A stretch of 26,016 bases of DNA from Lachnospiraceae bacterium UBA5895 (GCA_002431915.1 DJEP01000026.1:74628-100643), one strand, 5' to 3'; counted from the first letter of the stretch, positions 1 to 8,117 are shown. Numbers and translations are program-made. Notes: generated by a model not told the origin, from the letters alone.

Positions 1-313
1 GCGAACGTCCTGTTCGCTCCACCCTGATTTTCAGCACTTTTCGAGAAAATGTCACCACCTCCCGACAAACATCCTCGGAAGGACATTTCATCCGCCGTGG
101 GCGTTCTGCATCCTGGAAGCCTTCAAAAAACCAGTAGCCCGCAGTTGGGGTAAGGACAAGCAGACTCTAAGCAGTCGTCGGTACTTAGCGAGGGTACTTT
201 CCTCGCTTATGTACCGCTACGGTCTGCGTCCGTAAGCGAATCGTGCTAAAGCACGCGCGGGTCTGCGGTTCTTAGCCCCAATGCGGGCTACGGAGTTTTT
301 AAACATCATTTAT
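1..313. repeat. Gene-free, hairpin-rich intergenic repeat region
   Basis: No gene is supported here. A perfect short hairpin lies at 1-17 (GCGAAC/GTTCGC). A long imperfect inverted repeat pairs 126-158 with 268-300; its perfect core is GTAGCCCGCA at 134-143 against TGCGGGCTAC at 282-291. Nested inside are a hairpin at 181-214 (arms around AGCGAGG/CCTCGCT) and another at 242-255 (CGTGC/GCACG). Segment 115-155 closely matches 16132-16173, the terminal piece of the 52-bp array, so it belongs to a dispersed repeat family. It sits just after the stop of the SleC-like gene. A reading frame is open across positions 2-236 but has no convincing start or ribosome binding site. Confidence 0.7.
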
Positions 314-1579
314 CTACGCATCCGGCTCGGAAATGCGGGTGACCCCCACATAGATATCCGAGATTTCAAACCAGGTGGGATAGTCCACGATTCCGGTCTG
401 CGGCAGATTAAATATCCTCTGGAAGGTCCGGACAGCATCGGCAGTGGCAGATCCATAGATGCCATCGGGTGTCAGTGTGGGAATCGCCGGATAATTCCTC
501 GCGATGCGGTTCAACTGCTGCTGGAGCTGGCGGACTTTCTCCCCGGAGGACCCGATGGTCAGATCATACCCAGGCCAGGAAGACGGCACTCCCGATATGA
601 TATCCGCGGAATTGATGTACATATCATTGCCGTAATAATAATGAATGATATCAATGGCGGAATAACCCTGATCTGCCAGGGACTTGGAGCCCCACTGGCT
701 CAGACCCCGGCATGTGGTCCGGTTACCGTCACAGTACGACGTGAAAATAGGTTGTCGCACACCGGGTCTGGATAAATAATTGGTAAAAATGGAATCCACC
801 AGATAGTCGATCTCTTCGAATATATTTCTGCCATAAATCCATTTTTGATCATATGCCGTAGAAGAAGTTATCGTAAAATCGTATCCACGTCCTCTGTACC
901 ACTCCGTAAATATACGGTTTAACGTAAATGATTGAATAACCAGAATATTGGCATAAATAGCGCTCTCCGGCCAGGTGGAATAGATCTCGCTGGAAGCCAC
1001 ATTTTTAATATAATCCTTATAACGCACCCAGTAATTCCGGGCAGTGGGATCCTCCGGGACACCGTCATGTACGATCACGTATTCCGGAATAACCACACGG
1101 CTTAAGACGATCTCCCCGGTCTCGTTCATGGGTTTGATCTCCTCTTCCGGAATCTTGGGAGGGTATTCGCCAAACAGCGTATGTGCCGGGATCACCACTA
1201 CTTTTTCTTCCTCCTCGGTTACATTCAGCGGATTCATGCGGATGGCTTGCAGGGAATATTCCCCTGCCAGGATCTCGGAACCGGATACCAGTACCGGTTC
1301 AAAGCCTTCTGCGGTCACCTGAATGTTGTATTCCGAATAGGGCTGTGCCGTAATATCCGGAGATAAAGAAAGCTCTCTCGGCGGCGCATCCAGAGTTATC
1401 GTAGGGGTTTGCCCGGATTCATCGGTAGCCATCGTCTCCAACGGTGAATCCGGATCCCCGGTATAGGAGACAGTGACGGTAGCACCGGGTATCGGCGACA
1501 TCCCCAGTGCGGAGACCACGCTGATCTGAAGTATTCCTGTATAAGTAGTGTCCGTAATATTAGTGTCCGTAATATCCAT
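314..1579 (-). CDS. sleC: SleC-like spore cortex-lytic enzyme (SpoIID-like domain plus peptidoglycan-binding domain)
   Basis: This 421-residue protein has the layout of clostridial SleC, the cortex peptidoglycan lytic enzyme that is made as a proenzyme and activated by Csp proteases at germination. Residues 1-115 form an N-terminal pre-region resembling a carboxypeptidase-regulatory beta domain. Residues 120-175 are a linker/pro-region. Residues about 185-320 are SpoIID-like, with YIKNVASSEIYSTWPE (candidate catalytic Glu198) and a GLSQWGSKSLADQGYSAIDIIHYYYG block. Residues about 340-405 are a PG_binding_1 domain. There is no signal peptide, which fits production in the mother cell. An in-frame ATG at 1585 is only 3 nt from the AGGA at 1589-1592, whereas the ATG at 1579 has 9 nt spacing, so 1579 was chosen. 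The family is recognised from remembered domain order; the sleC symbol is likely but not proven. Confidence 0.8.
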   Translation of the reverse strand: MDITDTNITDTTYTGILQISVVSALGMSPIPGATVTVSYTGDPDSPLETMATDESGQTPTITLDAPPRELSLSPDITAQPYSEYNIQVTAEGFEPVLVSGSEILAGEYSLQAIRMNPLNVTEEEEKVVVIPAHTLFGEYPPKIPEEEIKPMNETGEIVLSRVVIPEYVIVHDGVPEDPTARNYWVRYKDYIKNVASSEIYSTWPESAIYANILVIQSFTLNRIFTEWYRGRGYDFTITSSTAYDQKWIYGRNIFEEIDYLVDSIFTNYLSRPGVRQPIFTSYCDGNRTTCRGLSQWGSKSLADQGYSAIDIIHYYYGNDMYINSADIISGVPSSWPGYDLTIGSSGEKVRQLQQQLNRIARNYPAIPTLTPDGIYGSATADAVRTFQRIFNLPQTGIVDYPTWFEISDIYVGVTRISEPDA

Positions 1580-1653
1580 GGACATATGTCCTTTCTGCCT
1601 ATCCCGTTCGCAGTTGTCCCCGCAGGTTCGGTCAGGCAACAAATCTTCCTTAC

Positions 1654-1680
1654 AGAATATGCAAAAAAATAGGAATATGT
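1654..1680 (-). promoter_or_regulatory. Candidate sporulation-type promoter for the SleC-like gene
   Basis: On the minus strand ACATATT (1674-1680) and CATATTCT (1654-1661) are separated by 12 nt. They partly resemble the mother-cell SigE consensus (KMATATT / CATACANT). No good vegetative -35/-10 pair was seen nearby. This is a weak inference, supported mainly by the sporulation role of the downstream gene. Confidence 0.25.
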
Positions 1681-1728
1681 GCATGTTTCCGTGCAAATCA
1701 AATCTAACCTCTGCCAGTCGCGCACCGC

Positions 1729-1763
1729 AAAAAAGACCCACAGCCTGTTTCCAGGCTATGAGT
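1729..1763 (-). terminator. Intrinsic terminator after htpG
   Basis: On the minus strand a 12-bp stem with two G-U pairs (arms 1752-1763 and 1736-1747) closes a GAAA tetraloop and runs into CTTTTTT (T tract at 1729-1734). It lies about 30 bp after the htpG stop and separates htpG from the SleC-like gene. Confidence 0.9.
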
Positions 1764-1792
1764 CCCTTTCTTGCTTTAAAAAGTTATTGATT

Positions 1793-3895
1793 CTATTTGG
1801 TCAGCAGCATCATAATGTCATTGCTTCTTGCCACGAACTTGGTCATGGCATCGGCGGACAGAGGTGCATGCTGGAGCTTTGCCAGATCGTAGAGCTGCTC
1901 GCAGATCATTTCTGCGTTCTCGCCGTCCTGATGCTCGGTGATGTACTGTACCAGCGGATGGTTGGCATTCAGGATCAGGGTCTCGCCCTCACCGCCGAAA
2001 GCACTCATATCCATACCGGGCATGGAGTACATCTTCATCATATCCTGCATACGTCTGCTCTCTTCGGACAGAGTGATCATAGAGGAGATCTTCTTGTCCT
2101 TCAGCTTCTCTACCTTGATGGTGATCTTGTCGTTCTTCAGAGCTTTCTTCATCAGCTTGCTGATGCTCTCTGCCTGCTCTTCCATCTCTTTTTCCGCCTT
2201 TTTGGAGGTCTTGGACTTCAGGGCATCGGTCACATCCGCATCGATACGCTGGAACTTGATTCCCTCGTTCTTCTGCTCCAACTGAGAGATGAAAGGCTGA
2301 TCGATATTGTGGGTCAGGATCACAGCATCCATCTTGGCAGCCTTGAACATATTGATGTACTGGCTCTGCTGCTGTTCATCCGTTACATAGTAGATGATCT
2401 TCTCTTTCTTCTCTTCCTCGGCATTCTCCTCAGAAGCCTCATCTTCAGCCTTGTCCTCTACGACTTCGGCTTCTACCTTATTGCCGTTCTCGTCCACGGC
2501 ATTTTCCTTGTTCTCTTCTTCATCCTGAGGCTTGATCTCAAGGCACTCCGGCAGAGTCAGATATTTACCATCCAGATTTTTGAAGAGGATGTAATCGTTC
2601 ATCTTCTCGCAGAACTTGTCGTCCTTCAGACAGCCGTATTTGATGAAGGGACTGATGTCGTCCCAGTACTTTTCGTACTCTTCCTTTTCGGTCTTGCACA
2701 TGCCGGCCAGCTTGTCCGCTACCTTCTTGGTAATGTACTCGGCGATCTTCTTGACAAATCCGTCGTTCTGCAATGCACTTCTGGATACATTCAGCGGCAG
2801 ATCCGGGCAGTCAATGACACCCTTTAACAACAGCAGGAATTCAGGAATGACTTCCTTGATGTTATCTGCGATAAATACCTGATTGTTGTACAGCTTGATG
2901 GTACCCTCGATAGACTCATACTCCATATTGATCTTCGGGAAGTACAGAATACCTTTCAGGTTGAAAGGATAATCCATGTTCAGGTGAATCCAGAACAGAG
3001 GCTCCTTGTAATCCTGGAATACCTTACGGTAAAAGTCCAGATACTCTTCCTTCGTGCATTCGTTGGGATGCTTGGTCCACAGAGGATGCGTCTCGTTCAT
3101 CAACTCGGGACGCTTTCTGATCTTCAGTTTTTTAGGTTCTCCTGCAGTCTTTTCTTCCGCATTCTCACCCTCTGCCGCTTCCTTTTTCTCCGGCTCGATC
3201 ACTTCCAGTACTTCATCATCGGGAAGCTTTTCCTCTTCCTTGATGATCTGGGTCTCCTTGGTGTTCGCCTTGGACAGGTAGATCTCGGTAGGCATGAAAG
3301 AACAATACTTCTTCACTACCTCACGGGCCTTATACTCATTACAGAACTCCAGACAATCCTCATTCAGGAACAACGTAATGGTCGTACCTACCTCGGTCTT
3401 GTCTCCATCTTCCATGGAGAACTCGGTGCCGCCGTCGCACTCCCAGTGAACTGCCTTGGCGCCATCCTTGTAAGATAACGTATCAATGTGTACTTCATCC
3501 GCTACCATGAATGCGGAATAGAAGCCCAGTCCGAAATGACCGATGATCTGGTCGGAATTGCTCTTGTCCTTATATTTCTCAATGAAATCCGTAGCGCCGG
3601 AAAATGCGATCTGGTTGATATACTCTTCCACTTCATCGGCGGTCATGCCCAGACCGTTATCTTTGAAGGTCAGTGTCTTTTTCTCGGGATCCACGATGAC
3701 ATCCACACGTCCCTTATAACCTTCGGGCAGGGTATATTCTCCCATCATGTCCAGTTTCTTCAGCTTGGTCACAGCATCACAGCCGTTAGAGATCAGCTCT
3801 CTGTAGAAAATATCGTGATCGGAATACAACCACTTTTTAATAATCGGAAAAATGTTTTCACTGTTAATTGATAAACTGCCACTTTTTGCTGCCAT
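1793..3895 (-). CDS. htpG: Hsp90-family molecular chaperone HtpG
   Basis: This is an ATP-dependent cytosolic Hsp90 chaperone. The N-terminal GHKL ATPase shows YRELISNGCDA (Glu33, Asn37), DNGLGM (Asp79) and GHFGLGFYS (119-127). The middle domain carries LNVSRSALQ (369-376). At 700 residues it is longer than the roughly 620-630 usual for bacterial HtpG. The excess is two Glu/Lys-rich insertions: about 211-262, at the N/middle junction where eukaryotic Hsp90 has its charged linker, and about 457-499. An upstream in-frame GTG at 3904 lies 1 nt from the AAGGA, while the ATG at 3895 has about 10 nt spacing and is preferred. A CIRCE operator upstream implies HrcA control. A strong terminator follows. 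Confidence 0.97.
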   Translation of the reverse strand: MAAKSGSLSINSENIFPIIKKWLYSDHDIFYRELISNGCDAVTKLKKLDMMGEYTLPEGYKGRVDVIVDPEKKTLTFKDNGLGMTADEVEEYINQIAFSGATDFIEKYKDKSNSDQIIGHFGLGFYSAFMVADEVHIDTLSYKDGAKAVHWECDGGTEFSMEDGDKTEVGTTITLFLNEDCLEFCNEYKAREVVKKYCSFMPTEIYLSKANTKETQIIKEEEKLPDDEVLEVIEPEKKEAAEGENAEEKTAGEPKKLKIRKRPELMNETHPLWTKHPNECTKEEYLDFYRKVFQDYKEPLFWIHLNMDYPFNLKGILYFPKINMEYESIEGTIKLYNNQVFIADNIKEVIPEFLLLLKGVIDCPDLPLNVSRSALQNDGFVKKIAEYITKKVADKLAGMCKTEKEEYEKYWDDISPFIKYGCLKDDKFCEKMNDYILFKNLDGKYLTLPECLEIKPQDEEENKENAVDENGNKVEAEVVEDKAEDEASEENAEEEKKEKIIYYVTDEQQQSQYINMFKAAKMDAVILTHNIDQPFISQLEQKNEGIKFQRIDADVTDALKSKTSKKAEKEMEEQAESISKLMKKALKNDKITIKVEKLKDKKISSMITLSEESRRMQDMMKMYSMPGMDMSAFGGEGETLILNANHPLVQYITEHQDGENAEMICEQLYDLAKLQHAPLSADAMTKFVARSNDIMMLLTK

Positions 3896-3956
3896 TGTTA
3901 CCACATCCTTTTCTAAAATTGCACAGCCATGGCTGACTGTTTTCTAACTGATTCTA

Positions 3957-3985
3957 AGTGTAGGACTGCAAAATTAAAAAGTCAA
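3957..3985 (-). promoter_or_regulatory. Candidate SigA promoter of htpG (proximal)
   Basis: On the minus strand TTGACT (3980-3985), a 17-nt spacer and TACACT (3957-3962) make a good vegetative promoter. It lies just downstream of the CIRCE element, giving a leader of about 55 nt. A second pair, TTGACG (4025-4030) and TACAAA (4003-4008) with a 16-nt spacer, straddles the CIRCE element and would be directly blocked by HrcA. The sequence does not say which is used. Confidence 0.6.
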
Positions 3986-3992
3986 GACAAAT

Positions 3993-4019
3993 TTAGCACT
4001 CATTTGTAATGAGTGCTAA
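3993..4019 (-). promoter_or_regulatory. CIRCE operator (HrcA binding site) upstream of htpG
   Basis: This is a perfect match to the CIRCE consensus: TTAGCACTC (3993-4001), nine bases, GAGTGCTAA (4011-4019). CIRCE is bound by the heat-shock repressor HrcA and classically controls groESL and dnaK operons. Its only downstream gene here is htpG, so htpG is probably in the HrcA regulon of this organism. Confidence 0.95.
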
Positions 4020-4096
4020 CAATTCGTCAAAAATCCAGTATTTATCAGTGTTTCCGCAATTCTAAAATTTTAATAAAGCGTGTGGTAATCCTTAAA

Positions 4097-5173
4097 TTAC
4101 TCCTCCGGGAAGTACTTGGCATACACATCAAAAAAGCTGTCCGTGGTCACCTGTTCGTCCGTGATCAGTGTGATCTCATCCCACAGCTTGTCATTGAGCT
4201 GGCGCACCAGCGTGTCCACGAAGCTGTCATATTCCTGTCCGAAGACCTCCCGCTTCCGCTCTTCCACGATTTTTAACTTATTGGCGTCCGTCTCTTCCCG
4301 GTCCAGCGTGTTGATGCATTTGATAATGTAATAGCCCCGCTCACACTTGACGACCCCGCTCACCTCGTCCGTTGCCAGGTTAAAGGCTGCTTCCTCATAG
4401 GCGCTCTCCGTCTCCCCCTTGCCGAAGGAATATGTGATCTCAGAATCATCACTGTATTTGGAAGCTAGTTCTGTGAAATCATGTTCTCCGTCCACTGCCA
4501 TGGCTCTCACTTCACATGCTTTCTCATAAGCGTTCTGGATGGAGCTTTCGGAATAGGGCTTTAAATTGCCGTCCATATCCGTGGATGCCGTGGCAAAAAA
4601 GATCTGCTGCACTGTAATTTTTCTGGCTTCATCATCACTAATCTCCGGGTTGATGTCCTGAATGATCAGCTTGTAGACCTTGTCCGCCATGGCATACTCC
4701 CGATAGAGATTCTCCACGATTTCCTCCGTGGCGCCCATGGTCTCGATCTCCGTGTCATTTAAGGAAGAATAGTACTCCTGCGCCGCCTGGACCACCTTTG
4801 CCTCCTCGGCTTCATCCAGGGTCACCTCTTTTTCCTTCGCCAGCAGATACATAGTCTTGATCTGTGCGGTTCTGGCTAACACCGTCTCCTTAACATTATC
4901 CTCCAGCGTCACACCGTTTAAGGAAGTATTCCAGATCTCCGTTCCGTAGACATTTTCATACTGATTCTGCGTCGTAGTAAGATAGATCATGATCTCTGCC
5001 TTAGAGCAGGATTCGTCCCCGATCCGGAAGACCTCATTTTTTCCAAATCCCGTGGTGAATACCACTTTGGTGCCGTCACTGCCGCCACAGGCAGTCAGTC
5101 CCGCCATCATGCTTATTCCCAACATTCCCGCGACCAATACCGCGGTGATATGACATCTATTTTTAAAAACCAT
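4097..5173 (-). CDS. Lipoprotein PpiC/parvulin-type peptidyl-prolyl isomerase (PrsA-like foldase)
   Basis: This is a predicted cell-surface lipoprotein that would help secreted proteins fold by proline cis-trans isomerisation. The N-terminus has a hydrophobic signal and the lipobox LTAC, with Cys29 as the lipidation site followed by GGSDG. Residues 45-175 resemble a SurA/PrsA N-terminal chaperone region rich in charged helices. Residues about 186-288 form a PpiC rotamase domain (ITVQQIFFATAS, DFTELASKYSDD, GYYIIKCI). Residues 290-358 are a charged helical tail. The total of 358 residues is in the usual PrsA range. The ATG at 5173 follows AGGA with 6 nt spacing, and a TATAAT-type promoter lies upstream. 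Isomerase activity is inferred from the fold; some PrsA proteins act mainly as chaperones. Confidence 0.88.
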   Translation of the reverse strand: MVFKNRCHITAVLVAGMLGISMMAGLTACGGSDGTKVVFTTGFGKNEVFRIGDESCSKAEIMIYLTTTQNQYENVYGTEIWNTSLNGVTLEDNVKETVLARTAQIKTMYLLAKEKEVTLDEAEEAKVVQAAQEYYSSLNDTEIETMGATEEIVENLYREYAMADKVYKLIIQDINPEISDDEARKITVQQIFFATASTDMDGNLKPYSESSIQNAYEKACEVRAMAVDGEHDFTELASKYSDDSEITYSFGKGETESAYEEAAFNLATDEVSGVVKCERGYYIIKCINTLDREETDANKLKIVEERKREVFGQEYDSFVDTLVRQLNDKLWDEITLITDEQVTTDSFFDVYAKYFPEE

Positions 5174-5208
5174 AACATTTCCTGCTTTCTCAAAGTCTCT
5201 AAGTTTTG

Positions 5209-5238
5209 ATTATACCCTATTTTTTTCTTCTGTGCCAC
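5209..5238 (-). promoter_or_regulatory. Candidate promoter of the PpiC lipoprotein gene
   Basis: On the minus strand a perfect TATAAT (5209-5214) is preceded, after 18 nt, by GTGGCA (5233-5238), which matches 4 of 6 bases of the -35 consensus. It lies about 36 bp from the start codon, just after the ilvE terminator. Confidence 0.55.
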
Positions 5239-5280
5239 GGTTTCTTGGAAGTTCAGAAATTTCTAAGAATTCTACAGACA

Positions 5281-5314
5281 AAAAATGCGTGCGGATATCT
5301 CCACACGCATTTTA
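5281..5314 (-). terminator. Intrinsic terminator after ilvE
   Basis: The arms AAAATGCGTG (5283-5292) and CACGCATTTT (5305-5314) pair perfectly and are extended by GGA/TCC around a TATC loop. On the minus strand the stem ends in a run of T, 28 bp after the ilvE stop codon. Confidence 0.9.
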
Positions 5315-5342
5315 TTTCTAATCTGATGATTTCAGGATCGGA

Positions 5343-6368
5343 TTACTCGATCACATGGATCCAGCCCTTAGGAGCTTCGATTCTGCCCATCTGGATACCG
5401 GTCAGCGTCTCATACAGCTTCTTGGTGACAGGTCCCATCTCGGTCATGCCGCTGGGCAGGCAGATCTCTTTACCATGATCAACGATCTTACCTACCGGAG
5501 AAATAACTGCTGCGGTACCGCACAGACCAGCCTCTGCGAAGTCTTTTACCTCATCCAGGTATACTTCTCTCTCTTCTACTTCCAGTCCCAGATATTCCTT
5601 AGCTACATATACCAGGGAACGACGGGTGATGGAAGGAAGGATACTGTCGGACTTGGGAGTTACGACCTTGTTGTCTTTGGTAACGAACAGGAAGTTCGCA
5701 CCACCGGTCTCCTCTACCTTGGTACGGGTAGCAGCATCCAGGTACATATTCTCATCGTAGCCTTCCTTGTGAGCGGATACGATAGCATGTAAGCTCATGG
5801 CGTAGTTCAGACCAGCCTTGATGTGGCCGGTTCCGTGAGGTGCCGCACGGTCAAAGTCGGTGACACGGATAGTCAGAGGTTTCACACCGCCCTTGAAGTA
5901 AGGTCCTACAGGAGTGCACAGGATACGGAACTGATACTCGTCCGCAGGCTTTACACCGATGACAGGATTGCTGCCGAACATATAAGGACGAATGTACAGA
6001 GTTGCACCGCTGCCGTAAGGAGGCACATAAGCATCGTTGGCCTTAACCGTCTCGGTAACAGCCTCTACGAAACGCTCCTTGGGGAAAATGGGCATCTCCA
6101 GTCTTGCTGCGGAAGACTCCAGGCGCTCACCGTTCAAGTCAGGACGGAAAGTAACGATATGTCCGTCTTCTGTGGTGTAGGCCTTCAGACCCTCGAATAC
6201 GGTCTGTGCATACTGCAGTACGCCTGCACACTCATTCAATACAATATTAGGATCCTGGGTCAGCTGACCGTCATCCCACTTGCCATCCTTAAAATAAGAT
6301 ACATATCTGTAATCTGTAGGGATATAACCGAAGCCGATATTGCCCCAGTCAATGTTTTTCTTTTCCAT
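5343..6368 (-). CDS. ilvE: Branched-chain amino acid aminotransferase
   Basis: This is a PLP-dependent fold-type IV aminotransferase for the last step of Leu, Ile and Val synthesis and the first step of their breakdown, with glutamate/2-oxoglutarate as partner. The 341 residues and the type II (eukaryote/Bacillus-like) style are clear: QTVFEGLKAY (55-64), GSGATLYIRPYMFGS, HIKAGLNYA with PLP-binding Lys184, and EETGGANFLFV. An in-frame ATG at 6398 exists. The ATG at 6368 is preferred because AAGGA stands 7 nt upstream and the protein then starts MEKKNIDWGNIGFGY, the normal N-terminus. The gene is monocistronic, with its own promoter and terminator. Confidence 0.97.
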   Translation of the reverse strand: MEKKNIDWGNIGFGYIPTDYRYVSYFKDGKWDDGQLTQDPNIVLNECAGVLQYAQTVFEGLKAYTTEDGHIVTFRPDLNGERLESSAARLEMPIFPKERFVEAVTETVKANDAYVPPYGSGATLYIRPYMFGSNPVIGVKPADEYQFRILCTPVGPYFKGGVKPLTIRVTDFDRAAPHGTGHIKAGLNYAMSLHAIVSAHKEGYDENMYLDAATRTKVEETGGANFLFVTKDNKVVTPKSDSILPSITRRSLVYVAKEYLGLEVEEREVYLDEVKDFAEAGLCGTAAVISPVGKIVDHGKEICLPSGMTEMGPVTKKLYETLTGIQMGRIEAPKGWIHVIE

Positions 6369-6438
6369 TTTGTATTCCTTCTTTCCTCGGTCTGCCACTC
6401 TGCCTGTTGATTTCTCTTAACCGAATTTCTTGATTTTC

Positions 6439-6467
6439 ATTATTATACCATTTGTAATAAAAGTCAA
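6439..6467 (-). promoter_or_regulatory. Candidate ilvE promoter
   Basis: On the minus strand TTGACT (6462-6467) is followed after 17 nt by AATAAT (6439-6444). An overlapping perfect TATAAT (6442-6447) has only 14 nt spacing. No T-box leader was recognised in the approximately 65-nt 5' UTR, which is too short for one. Confidence 0.5.
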
Positions 6468-6557
6468 TATACACATTTATGCTTTCCAGTGCTTTTTTCA
6501 GTGAAAATGTGGCGTATTTCTACTTTTGGCTGAAACAAAAGATTAAATTCACTACAA

Positions 6558-7532
6558 TTATTTCTCTCCGGTAGCTTCCTGATATGCACTGTTCGCTACC
6601 ACTGACCATCCGGTCTTATCCCCGGCAATGACCTGCATGTCTTCACTGCGGACTGCGTAAAATTCCACGATCTGTGCCGCGTCTGTGGACAGATCCTCCA
6701 CCGGATTCCGGTACAGAACGAAGATCTCACACTGTCCGTTCTGCGAGGTACGGATGTAGACCAGTGTATATGTGTAAGTCTCTCCCGCCTGTTCCTGTTC
6801 TCCAAGCTGCAGATAGAAATTGCCTTTGGCATTGTAGCAGACCTCGTAGGAAAATCCCTGCGGTTGCAGCACGGCATCATATACTGCCTGTGCGTAAGGC
6901 TCTAAAGGATCCTGCATGTTCTCCGTGCTTTCCGCCTGTGCCTCATTGTATTCCGCAAGCCACTGTTCTTCCATCTCCTGCTTTGCTACGATTTCTGCGT
7001 CCTTCTCCGGGGAAGTATTTTCCTCCCTGTCCGCTGCTTCTGTCAGATAAGCAATGTAATCCTCACCGGCAAGCTCCGTCTCTCTCCGAAACAGCACGCC
7101 CTCCGGACGCCAGTAGGAATACCAGTGCCTTTCTGGGAACTTCATCTCTTCCACGCTGATCAGATTTTCTGTAAGCCGCGTTTCCGAAGGAATGTCATTT
7201 TCCAGTACAATCCAGGCAATTCCGGCAAACGTGACGATCAGGCACAGCACCGCCCACAGGGCAATGCCGATATCCTCCAGCCACTCCCATTTCCCGGGCG
7301 TTCCCCACTTGTCCCGTATTTTCCGGTGCAGTCTGATGGGCACTCCCAGATATACATAAAACAGGAGAAGCAGCAGACACAGCAAGTCCCCCAATAACAG
7401 CACATAGCTGCGAAAGCTTAGCGGTCCGCCCCACAGGATCACTCTGGCTGCCACATATACTGCTGCCAGGATAAACCATACCAGCGTAACCGCGAAAAAT
7501 ATCTTCTTTTTCCTGCTCTGTTTCGTCTTCAT
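6558..7532 (-). CDS. Three-helix membrane protein of unknown function
   Basis: I do not recognise this family. The 324-residue protein starts with a basic segment (KTKQSRKKK), then predicted membrane helices at about 11-33, 42-65 and 86-110. A 210-residue, probably extracytoplasmic domain follows, with an acidic Glu/Gln-rich stretch (about 170-205) and a C-terminal beta-rich region (YLQLGEQEQAGETYTYTLVY, then QCEIFVLYRNP). With a positively charged N-terminus inside, the soluble domain is placed outside. The ATG at 7532 has GGAG 7 nt upstream. It starts 33 nt after folA on the same strand and is probably cotranscribed with it, but nothing ties it to folate metabolism. Confidence 0.8.
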   Translation of the reverse strand: MKTKQSRKKKIFFAVTLVWFILAAVYVAARVILWGGPLSFRSYVLLLGDLLCLLLLLFYVYLGVPIRLHRKIRDKWGTPGKWEWLEDIGIALWAVLCLIVTFAGIAWIVLENDIPSETRLTENLISVEEMKFPERHWYSYWRPEGVLFRRETELAGEDYIAYLTEAADREENTSPEKDAEIVAKQEMEEQWLAEYNEAQAESTENMQDPLEPYAQAVYDAVLQPQGFSYEVCYNAKGNFYLQLGEQEQAGETYTYTLVYIRTSQNGQCEIFVLYRNPVEDLSTDAAQIVEFYAVRSEDMQVIAGDKTGWSVVANSAYQEATGEK

Positions 7533-7565
7533 CGGTGATCTCCGCTTACTTTTTTCTTCCGGTGC

Positions 7566-8060
7566 TCAGGCTTTTTTCCGCTCGTACTTCAAGAACTGAT
7601 AGGTGATATCAAAATAGACCTGCTCGTCGCTGTCTGCGGTGATCTCCCACTCGGGATCGCTGTCCAGATCCGGGAAATAAGCATCCGCCTCGTAGGCATG
7701 ATCGATTTTGGTCACATGTGCCACATCACAGTAGGGCAGCATCTGACGGTAAATGCTCTCGCCGCCGATGATATATATGCTTTCCTCGTCGTATTTTTTC
7801 AGTTCCTCTAAAAGTTCCTCGATAGAGTGTACCACGATGGCATCCTTCACCTGATAGTTCGGGTCTTTGGATAAAATAATGTTAGTACGGTTCTTTAATG
7901 GCATTCCCTGGGGGAACGTCTCTAAGGTCTTACGTCCCAGAACCACGACCTTACCGGTGGTCTCCTTCCGGAAATGCTTATGGTCATTGGGAATGCGGAT
8001 CAGCAGTTCGTTCTTGCTGCCGATTGCCCAGTTGTTGTCTACTGCTACGATTAAGTTCAT
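7566..8060 (-). CDS. folA: Dihydrofolate reductase (divergent active-site loop)
   Basis: This enzyme reduces dihydrofolate to tetrahydrofolate with NADPH. Its partner ThyA, encoded just upstream, produces the dihydrofolate. The 164 residues match the family: NLIVAVDNNWAIG at the N-terminus, catalytic Asp26 in IPNDHKHF (E. coli Asp27), VVVLGRKTLETFP (cofactor loop) and YIIGGESIY. The loop normally reading LPWxLP is LLIRIP, so the nearly invariant Trp (E. coli Trp22) is Ile21 and the following Leu28 position is His. The start has a GAGGAGG ribosome binding site. The divergence appears to be lineage-style rather than decay, because the remaining motifs are intact. Confidence 0.95.
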   Translation of the reverse strand: MNLIVAVDNNWAIGSKNELLIRIPNDHKHFRKETTGKVVVLGRKTLETFPQGMPLKNRTNIILSKDPNYQVKDAIVVHSIEELLEELKKYDEESIYIIGGESIYRQMLPYCDVAHVTKIDHAYEADAYFPDLDSDPEWEITADSDEQVYFDITYQFLKYERKKA

Positions 8061-8080
8061 GTTGTCCTCCTCTTAATAAT

Positions 8081-8112
8081 CGATTTCTTCGTGCCTTGCA
8101 CTCTCGAAATCG
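8081..8112. repeat. Short palindromic repeat, copy 1 (GTGC/GCAC core)
   Basis: Arms CGATTTC (8081-8087) and GAAATCG (8106-8112) enclose a conserved core, GTGC (8091-8094), three bases, GCAC (8098-8101), TC. It lies between thyA and folA. Near-identical copy 2 is at 8996-9029; copy 3, with different arms, is at 22151-22186. Confidence 0.8.
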
Positions 8113-8117
8113 CTCTG

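Noticed and set aside
281..775. 164-residue plus-strand open frame
   Set aside because: It is antisense to the SleC-like gene and starts inside the left inverted repeat, without a ribosome binding site.
1679..2827. 382-residue plus-strand open frame
   Set aside because: It lies antisense to htpG, has Leu/His-rich composition typical of a reverse-complement shadow, and htpG is unambiguous.
5343..6470. T-box or other amino-acid riboswitch before ilvE
   Set aside because: The leader between the likely promoter and start is only about 65 nt and shows no T-box sequence or antiterminator.
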